Of a stretch of DNA of 64,000 nt, positions 56,520-64,000 are shown piece by piece. Below the pieces are notes generated by a model that was not told where the DNA came from, ran no database searches, and saw only the letters and a program-made list of their open reading frames with translations. A program made the translations under genes and the position numbers. Each line of letters starts with the position of its first letter. Position 1 is the stretch's first letter. The DNA is taken from the NCBI RefSeq assembly GCF_965363235.1, contig NC_134844.1:72223497-72287496 (forward strand), read 5' to 3'. This stretch comes from Mytilus galloprovincialis. Lineage: Eukaryota; Mollusca; Bivalvia; Mytilida; Mytilidae.

Positions 56520-57655
56520 TTTTTAAGTCAATGGTGTAACCAAAGGACAAATTAGTAGGATAAGAGTTATCTTTCGCAAGATTTGGGCATTTACAACAGT
56601 TTCTCCCTTAGAAATATTACCTGTAAGCATGTTTTGCAAAAAAAAAACAAACAATTATGTTGAAAATTTAGTGAAAAAATCTTAAAAGTAAGTAAAAGCT
56701 ATATCATTTGTATATCATTGTACCCTTATACAAATCTTTTTTTGAAAACATTTCCTGAACTTTGAATTATGAAAGATATTGATTATAGAAACATGCACCA
56801 GGAACAACATATAGACTAGGGGAATGGAGCATTTATTTCGTAACTAAATCTTAAAATACACCTTAAATCATTGGTGTTACTGTCAATGGTGAGACCATTT
56901 TGATAAAATAACACCATTGACCAGTTTAGTAACACCACTGAATATATCATGACATTGTTTTGTGTTTCTTTCATGCTTAACAAGCGAAACATCATATTAT
57001 TTACGAAAAACAATACTTATTTAACAATGTTTTAACAATATCATGTATTACATATACAAAGTTTTCACAAACTGATCATGCTGGTAACACCAAAGACACT
57101 ATTTAGTAACACTATTGACATTTTTAGTTATTGATGTTATGTTATATAATTTGAGATATTTTAGCCTAAGAATTATTTTTTTTATCTTTTTCTTTTGCTC
57201 TGTGTTCTTGGCTCTGTGTTCAGAACTTTATAAAGGTAAAATTTGAAATGTGATGTCAATGGTGATACTTTTGTGTCATTGGAGTTATACCGTGAAGGGT
57301 CAGTGGTGTTACTATATAAAAATACGACATTTTTTTTAATTTTCATTCATAAATATAAGTGTTTTGGGTCGTGTACGAAGGATTAGGTATGTTATTATCA
57401 TTTAATCTTACACAATTCACATTTATTAATTTTAAGTGCATGTTTTAGTATTTACAACGGCCATGATTAGGACAGCCAACTTTTTTACGACAATGTATTC
57501 TGAAATTATTTTTGAATAGAATGCACAGCTATATGAATAATGTCAATAAGTCGTAATTTTAACCTAAACAACAAATTGGAATAGTTGTTTGATGTTAAAC
57601 AATAATATTTAGTAGCTAAATGTATGCTTTAAATTGGTAACACCATTGACACGAT
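56520..57655. repeat. Cluster of GGTAACACCATTGAC-like motifs in both orientations
   Basis: Forms of (G/A)TAACACCA(T/C)TGAC or its reverse occur near 56527, 56872, 56885, 56909, 56930, 57083, 57108, 57255, 57300 and 57635. They are irregularly spaced in AT-rich DNA. Confidence 0.65.
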
Positions 57656-58004
57656 TCTAGCAAAGCATGACCTAGAACATTGTTAAAATTGAAGGAACTC
57701 TTCATTTTTCCCATTGCATATCTCTGAATATCGTTGCTACCATACTATAGAATAGCGGAACACATCTTAAATGTTTTAAACAATGACATCATTTTTCAAA
57801 ATGTTACTTCGTCGAAATTTGTACTTTTTTTGATAATGACCCATACAGGTGTACAGATAACACGAAGTGAAAAACGTATGCTATACGTTAATAGTCTCTT
57901 AGTATCCCGGGCCGCTTCTGTTGCGAGCGATTGGTTATGTCCAAGTGGGGTCCTCTTTGCGGTCCGCGTTTACGTAATGTCGATTTTAAATAATTTTTAA
58001 TTTT

Positions 58005-58150
58005 ATTTTGAAAAAAATCAAGGATTGGGATGGGAAAAAAAATACAAAATGATCAATTGCAGGATAAATAATTTATATAATTTTTTTTGAAAAAAATCAA
58101 GGATTGGGATGGAAACAAAAATTACAAAGTGATCAATTGCAGGATAAAGA
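58005..58150 (+). repeat. Two tandem 78-bp copies
   Basis: TTGAAAAAAATCAAGGATTG ... GATCAATTGCAGGATAAA occurs twice in succession. The second copy runs on into sequence shared with the fold-back at 22344-22498. Confidence 0.85.
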
Positions 58151-58749
58151 CAACAACTGTTTAGTGTTTTTGAATATCAGCTGTATTTGTACTCGGCTAA
58201 AAACAGGAGTCCAGTCAAACCAGAGACATATAATACAATTTCTCCGGTCAAACTAAATGCAACAGAAAATGCTTTTAATAGTTCTAATCTATGGCCAAGT
58301 ATACACAGAAAAAGTCCCATAAAATCTGACTTGAGGAAAACTCAAAATCAGCATTTTTAATTTCTTATGGAGAAAACTCCGCAAAAATGAGTCTTTTTTT
58401 TTGTCGGTTTTTGCATGGTTGATTTTCTTAAAATTCATGTGACGTATGATACTTTGATGGGGTTATAAGTTGGTCAGTATTTGACTTTATTATATAATCT
58501 TCTGCTCGTGAAATGTACAAAACCGAGGTGTTTTGGGTATTTTTATCAGCTTTTGAACCTTTTTCATTAAAGAAATTGCAAATTTATGGCTTTGTGACAT
58601 TTTGAAAAAATAATGTGAATATTTGGTAATGTTTTTATCTGTAAATTATATTTGTTCAGCATCTACCTTGTTTAAAGCAACTTTAAACCACAAAAAGAAG
58701 AATATATGCTTAATAAGCTTTATCAAATCAGTAATAAAATTTCTAGGAC

Positions 58750-59420
58750 TTTTATACTATTAACGTTAGTCTGAGACTACTATAACAGTTATAGTAGTCT
58801 CAGACTAACATTAACAGAGGGTGGTAAAGGGGGGTACTGAACACGGAAACACGTGAAATAAAAATCGCTAAAACGTAGCACGAAAAATAAAAATCGGGAA
58901 AAACAAAGCACGAGAAATGTAATCGTAAATATTAAGAAAAAAAGTACCAGCAGTTATTACTCAGCCGTTCTTTAAGATCATGTAGACATTGTTAATGAAC
59001 ATAAAGACCATGTGCTACTTGCATCGGATTTGAAAAAAAAATATTATTATGATGAACTTTATTACATGTATAGTATACATATACAATAGAAAGTAGAATG
59101 GTAACAATATACATCGATTTCTATTATATTACACACTATAACTCACTAACTTTGAGTTAGTTCCAATTTACTTTTTAATCAAATGCGGCGGAAAAAGACA
59201 AGAACGAGAAATTAGGAGCACTGACACGAAACACGGAAAATAAATAAGGGGAAATACGAAGCACGCACATCGAGCCAAACACGAGAAAACGAGAAATAAA
59301 ACACGAAAACACGAAAACACGTGAAATAAAAAGGCCTAAAACGTTGCACGAAAATAACCCTTTACCACCCTCTTAACACATGTGTTATATAGTAGTCTCA
59401 GCGTTAGTATAAAAGTCCCA
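58750..59420. mobile_element. Nested palindromic elements
   Basis: Inner element 58816-59372: TIR GAGGGTGGTAAAGGG / CCCTTTACCACCCTC, flanked by TTAAC on both sides (5-bp target duplication), with CACGAAAA-type motifs inside. It has inserted into an older palindromic element with ends AGGACTTTTATACTA / TAGTATAAAAGTCCC and a perfect 22-bp-arm hairpin at 58764-58808. Confidence 0.82.
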
Positions 59421-59690
59421 GAAAATGTTGAGAAAACTTCAACTTAAGGTCCAATATTGAAGAATACACGTTGAAAACATTTTAAAATGTGTTGACTTGA
59501 CCAGATTCTGATTTAAATAGGTGCCGATTTGACTATCTCTATAAGCGTCGATTTGACCAGATGCCAATTTTTTCTTGTACTCTGAGGTGTGCCATGTACG
59601 GTGTTGAATACAGAATACAGTTTCGGCAAAGTTATCGTTCGTTGCTCAATAGATGTCGTTGTCGTTGTTATTTACATTTTACAACAAAAT

Positions 59691-59754
59691 ATGGCTACGA
59701 CAACACCAGGAACACCTGACAATGAGGAAAAAGATAAAAGCAGAAAACCTAAGG
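59691..59754 (+). CDS. CDC50 gene exon 1
   Basis: Encodes [20 protein letters not shown] plus Lys, ending G|GTATAA in phase 1. The ATG context (AAAATATGG) is acceptable. Other ATGs at 59594 and 59652 are out of frame and would matter only if transcription starts upstream of them. Confidence 0.85.
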
Positions 59755-62700
59755 GTATAATGATAGAAATGAAATATGAAACAGCCCTAGTTATTATATA
59801 ATAACGAAAAAAAGGGTTTTTAAGATATCATTTAAAGTCATTATTGATCTGACAACGTCACTGTGAAAAATGAAATATCAATAATTTGATAATCGTGCAT
59901 CACCGGCTGATAAATTATTAAGGTTGGGCATATGATCAGGGTCAATATCTAGGTTTTCCAGGGTTGGGTCATTTGGGTGGGGTGATAAGGGGTCAGATAA
60001 TATACATGTAATGTATGGTGGAAGGGATGAACAGCTAGAATTTGAACTGTTTTCTAGCTTCATCGAATTTGTGAAAAAAACAGAAATATTAACATTCTAA
60101 TAATACAAAGATAACGTCAATGTCCATATATAAGAGTGTAGGAATACACTTAAGTGTTAGACGACAAATGGTCATTTTCGGGTACCGTTAGTTTCTTATT
60201 GGTTAGTATTTTATTGTGATATGTCAGAGGTCTCTAATAATTAGCTGTTAACACATGTACATTTGTAACATGGTTTATGTAATTTTTAGAAAGAATACAT
60301 GTATAAGGTGATTTGTTAAAATCGGTTGATTTTTGTTATCGTTATAAACTTCTACTTGTATTTTTGTCCATCTGATGAGTTAAGCCTTTTTCAACTGATT
60401 TTTATAGTTCGTTCTTATGTTGTACTGTTATACCACTGTCCCAGGTTAGGGGGAGGGTTGGGATCCCAATAAGTTAGTAACATGTTTAACCCCGCCACAT
60501 TATTTATGTATGTGCCTGTCCCAAGTCAGGAGCCTGTAATTCAGTGGTTGTCGTTTGTTTATGTGTTACATATTTGTTTTTCGTTCATTTTTTTACATAA
60601 ATAAGGCCACTAGTTTTCTCGTTTGAATTGTTTTACATTGTCTTATCGGGGCCTATTATAGCTGACTATGCGGTATGGGCTTTGCTCATTGTTGAAGGCC
60701 GTACGGTGACCTATAGTTGTTAATGTCTGTGTCATTTTGGTCTTTTGTGGATAGTTGTCTCATTGGCAATCAACCACATCTTCTTTTTTATATTATAATA
60801 AAGAAAGTGTTCATTTTATTGGCCTACACAAAATATAACTGTTTAGTTACTTAAGCCATTTGGCAAGAATTTTTACAGTAATACATGTACATCATAAAAG
60901 TATGATACCCCCATTACATCCCTCAAATATGATAAGGTTGTTGAATCATAAATATCAGATGTTGATTATTTTCACATGTGCAATCTAAAACAACAGTCAC
61001 AAATGCATAAGATCTATTTATTTTATGAAATAATGCATGTATTAAGTAAACTACAGGGTTTTCGCTAAGGATTTTTGAAGGCGAGTCCAGGGACTCATCA
61101 TTTTTGGCCATGATGAGTCCAACAGCAAGAAGAAAATATTTTATTGCAATATAATGTAATATTTTAGTCTCCATGGCCAAATGATGGCCTAACAGAGCAA
61201 TGAAATGACATTTAATTCAGATCACTTTTAAACTTTAGCTATAAAATGATGACATTTGTGTTTAACTGTGTTCAGTTTATACAAAATATTTCAATCTTGA
61301 CTTGATGCATCTGTGGACTCACCAGTTTTGAAAATGGTGAGTCCAGGCAGATTTTGATGAGCTCAGGACTCATGGACTCGCCTTAGTGAGAACCCTGCAT
61401 AATAAAGCATGGTAGATACATTGTATATCATTGTATGTATATTGTTTGGTTGATGTTTATTTACATATTCATTTATATTGTAGATACAAAATTCAAACAA
61501 CAGAAGCTTCCAGCTTGGCAGCCAATTTTGACAGCAGGCACTGTATTACCGGCCTTTTTTGCCATTGGTATTGCTTTCATTCCACTGGGTGTAGCTCTCT
61601 ACATCACTTCTGAAGGGGTAATTATATAAGTGCATTTAGATATAAGTAGACATGGTAGATGTGGTATGAGTGCCAATAAGAATGATGAGGCAACTCACCA
61701 TCCATGTCACAATTTGTAAAAGTTAACCATTATAGGTCAAAGTACCGCCTTCAACTCAGAGCCTTGGCTCACATCAAACAGCAAGTTACATTGCACATAT
61801 TAGAAAGGGCCCCAAAATAACTAGTGTAAAACCATTCAAATGAGGAAAAACAACAGTCTTATCTACATGTATATACAAAAAACGAGAAATGGGAAACACT
61901 TGTGAACCACATCAACAAACGACAACTACTGAACATCAGATTCCTGACTTCAGACAGGTGCAAAAAAATGCAGCGGATTAATATGTTTTAATAGGTACAA
62001 ACCTTCATCTTATCTGAAACAATAGTGTAACATCATAAGATTTGATAGTACATTTTCAGTTTTATACAATGTATATATATAACATTAGATAGATTTAAAA
62101 AAAAAATGACTATTTTCAAAAGGAACTGCTTAGAATTTAAATGCTACATGTACTAATTTTTTTTCAGATACATGAATTTACGCATGACTATACATTTTGT
62201 AATGACAAGAATAACCTAGCCACCACATGTGCAGCAAAGTTAGAGAGCATAGGTACAAACAATACAGGCTTTGTCTGTAATTGTGATGTCACCTTTGAAC
62301 TTAGTGAAGACTTTGAGGTTAGTAAACATGGTAAATATAAATAGATATAATTTCATTTTGATTTTTTGGTGTTTTAACGCCACTTTTAAGCACCGCATTT
62401 AGGCTATTTCTTGGCGGCCAGTTTTTATGAGATAGTAAATAGATATAAGAAGATGTGGTATGAGTGCTGATGAGACAAATCTCTATCCAAGTCGCAACTT
62501 TCAAAGATAAACTACTATAGGTTAAAGTAAGGTCTACAACACAGAACCCTGGCTCACACCAAACAGCAAGCTATAAACATGATAAAGGGACCCAAATATT
62601 ACTAGTGTAAAACCATTCAAAAGTGAAAACCAACAGTATAATCTATATAAAAAACAAGAAACACAAATGAACCACAAAGGACAACCACTGAACATCAGGT

Positions 62701-63027
62701 TCCTGACTAAGGACAGGTGCAAACAAATGCAGCTAGTTTTAAAAAAATTAAGTGGTACCAACCTTCACCCTTACCTGAAACAATAGTGTAATACATGTAT
62801 TTATTTTCCTTTAAAGGGAGATGTATATTTATACTATGGACTTTCGAATTATTTCCAAAACCATCGTCGCTACGTTAGGTCGAGGGACGATAACCAGCTT
62901 CACGGAGAATCAGTATCATCATCTAGTCTAAACACAGACTGTAAACCATACCTGGACAAGGACATTAACTCCAGCTACTCTCTTCCCATTGCTCCATGTG
63001 GTGCTATTGCAAATAGCTTGTTTAATG
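59691..63027 (+). CDS. CDC50/TMEM30 family flippase beta subunit (5' part, 4 exons)
   Basis: Gene-level entry: exons 59691-59754, 61484-61617, 62168-62317 and 62817-63027; the rest lies beyond the window. CDC50 proteins are two-pass membrane partners of P4-ATPases, needed for flippase folding, ER exit and lipid transport. Seen here: an acidic/basic cytosolic N-terminus, the family motif [11 protein letters not shown] (residues 25-35), a first membrane segment (about 37-63), then ectodomain. The ectodomain has several Cys (YTFC, TTC, VCNCD), the hallmark [20 protein letters not shown] and [12 protein letters not shown]. It follows the family from end to end with phases 1, 0, 0, 1. About 186 of the usual 350 or so residues are present. 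Vertebrate paralogues are TMEM30A and TMEM30B; which is closer cannot be told. Confidence 0.95.
59755..60357 (+). other. CDC50 intron 1, unique part
   Basis: No exon or repeat recognised. A 61-codon minus-strand frame at 59878-60063 is unsupported. Confidence 0.45.
60358..60792 (+). repeat. Mussel dispersed repeat B, best-preserved copy
   Basis: From TTTTTGTCCATCTGATGAGT through CACTGTCCCAGGTTAGGGGG, GCCTATTATAGCTGACTATG and GGCCGTACGGTGACCTATAG to TTGTCTCATTGGCAATCA. Useful as the reference copy in this window; it lies in CDC50 intron 1. Confidence 0.9.
61048..61398. repeat. Intronic TIR-like repeat (GGCGAGTCCAGGGACTCATC), copy 1
   Basis: Ends CAGGGTTTTCGCTAAGGATT and TAGTGAGAACCCTG are inverted. 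Copy 2 lies at 63063-63357. The two give similar frames (YF/[17 protein letters not shown]) in opposite strands; this is repeat, not gene. Confidence 0.75.
61484..61617 (+). CDS. CDC50 gene exon 2 (first membrane segment)
   Basis: Follows acceptor TTATATTGTAG and encodes [20 protein letters not shown] through ALYITSEG. The donor is GGG|GTAATT, phase 0. Confidence 0.93.
61647..62035 (-). repeat. Variant B repeat, CDC50 intron 2
   Basis: GTAGATGTGGTATGAGTGCC, CAGAGCCTTGGCTCACATCA, AACTAGTGTAAAACCATTCA. Belongs to a sub-family distinct from 60358-60792. Confidence 0.8.
62168..62317 (+). CDS. CDC50 gene exon 3 (ectodomain)
   Basis: 50 whole codons after TTTTTTTTCAG. It encodes [11 protein letters not shown] and [15 protein letters not shown], with one N-glycosylation sequon (NNT). 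The donor is GAG|GTTAGT. Confidence 0.92.
62441..62795 (-). repeat. Variant B repeat, CDC50 intron 3
   Basis: AGAAGATGTGGTATGAGTGC, GAACCCTGGCTCACACCAAA, TTACTAGTGTAAAACCATTC. Same sub-family and order as 61647-62035, ending about 20 bp before exon 4. Confidence 0.8.
62817..63027 (+). CDS. CDC50 gene exon 4 (ectodomain signature)
   Basis: 211 nt after TTTCCTTTAAAG. It encodes [20 protein letters not shown] and [13 protein letters not shown], ending G|GTAAGT in phase 1. The next exon is outside the window; none is visible up to 64000. Confidence 0.95.
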
Positions 63028-63062
63028 GTAAGTTGCAGTCTGAACTGGGTCTCACTAATAAT

Positions 63063-63357
63063 AAGGCGAGTCCTTTAGTCCTGGACTTCCCATTTTCAAA
63101 ACTGGTCATCAGGATTGAAATATTTTATATAAACTGAAGACACATATATATATATCATTTTATACATTTATAGCAATCCTATAAATGAAATCTGAATTTA
63201 AACTCATTTCAATGCTCTATGAGGTCCTGGAGACTAGGTTAAATGATAAATTATTTATTGCAATAAAATATCTTCTTCTTGCTGTTGGACTCACTAATGC
63301 CAAAAATGACGAGTCTCTGGACTTGCTTTCAATAATCCTTAATGAGAACCCGGCTGA
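63063..63357. repeat. Intronic repeat (GAGTCC family), copy 2
   Basis: GGCGAGTCCTTTAGTCCTGG ... TTAATGAGAACCC; related to 61048-61398 in opposite orientation. Confidence 0.7.
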
Positions 63358-63364
63358 ATTCAAT

Positions 63365-63640
63365 AGATATAAGATGTGGTATGAGTGCCAATGAGACATC
63401 TCTCAATCCAAGTCACAATTGCAAATTTTAAAAGTAAACTATTATAGGTCATAGTACGGCCTTCAACACAGAGCCTTGGCTCACTCCAAACAGCAAGCTA
63501 TTAAGGGCCCCAAAAATTACTAGTGTTAAACCATTCAAACAGGAAAACCAACGGTCTAATCTATATAAATAACGAAAAAGGAGAAACACTTATTAACCAC
63601 ATATTTACAAAAGACAATCACTGAACCACAGGTTTCTGAC
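63365..63640 (-). repeat. Variant B repeat, CDC50 intron 4, truncated by poly-T
   Basis: AAGATGTGGTATGAGTGCCA, CATAGTACGGCCTTCAACAC, AGCCTTGGCTCACTCCAAAC. It ends at a T run (63641-63662). Confidence 0.8.
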
Positions 63641-63818
63641 TTTTTTTTTTTTTTTTTTTTATTTGTTTTTCAGTAGTCAGGCTTTTACAATCCCTTTACA
63701 TCACCACCTGACTATGGTGTTAAGGGGTTTAATATATACAACAAAAAATTGACTACATTTTTTTTTCTACTGTGAATATATATTATTTGAATATTAACAT
63801 TATAATAAAAAGGGGAAA

Positions 63819-63847
63819 AGAAAACACACACACATACACACACACAT
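63819..63847. repeat. AC microsatellite
   Basis: A short CACACACACATACACACACA run in CDC50 intron 4. Confidence 0.85.
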
Positions 63848-64000
63848 TCTCGCAATTGCATTAACAAAACATATATATCAACTTGTGTATTGCAAAGAAA
63901 AATGTTATCCTTGTAAAGATCTGCTCTTTATAAATTAAGTTTCATTTTTTTTTTATTTTATATGATTTGAACCAAAAGTAATTATAACTAATCAGTAAAA

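Noticed and set aside
60923..63394. Related frames [14 protein letters not shown] at both ends of CDC50 introns
   Set aside because: They arise from two copies of a non-coding repeat (61048-61398 and 63063-63357).

Overview
This is animal nuclear DNA, most probably from a marine mussel (Mytilus or a close relative). It is AT-rich, gene-sparse and intron-rich, with GT-AG introns. It is full of short dispersed repeats that I recognise from mussel genomes: a family ending in a 'TTGTCTCATTGGCAATCA' block, another carrying 'GCCTGTCCCAAGTCAGGAG', and a third with 'CAAAGAGACAACAACCCGACC'. A single-domain secreted C1q gene also fits a bivalve. The assignment rests on memory of these repeats, not on a search.

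Three protein-coding genes can be assembled by splicing short exons. (1) A two-exon minus-strand gene at 11.7-17.2 kb encodes a 182-residue secreted C1q-domain protein; a TATA box lies upstream, and the 5 kb intron holds a 161-bp tandem array. (2) An eight-exon minus-strand gene at 23.5-52.0 kb encodes a 559-residue secreted protein. It has a signal peptide, an RQKR furin-type site, a cysteine-free Tyr/Arg/Ser/Pro/Gly-rich repetitive region in one exon, and then five six-cysteine modules, one per exon, resembling the PLAC domain of ADAMTS/papilin proteins. Every junction is in phase, so the model totals exactly 560 codons. I do not recognise this architecture, and it is the best candidate for something undescribed here. 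(3) At the right edge, the first four exons of a plus-strand CDC50/TMEM30 gene (flippase beta subunit) run off the window.

The rest is mostly transposon material. A decayed non-LTR retrotransposon (about 42.65-47.69 kb), with esterase-like, endonuclease and reverse-transcriptase remnants, lies in the first intron of gene 2. It carries two short inverted-repeat elements, each flanked by a perfect 5-bp target duplication. Other non-autonomous inverted-repeat elements (MITEs) and fold-backs lie at about 0.4-1.2, 21.7-22.3, 25.0-25.4, 28.05-28.5, 28.75-29.03, 31.7-32.5, 32.6-32.75, 35.5-37.5, 38.9-39.4, 48.1-48.6 and 58.8-59.4 kb. Many are nested. A tRNA-like SINE lies near 54.5-54.8 kb.

The left 11 kb contains only dispersed repeats and unremarkable AT-rich DNA. 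I saw no rRNA, no confident tRNA gene and no CRISPR array.
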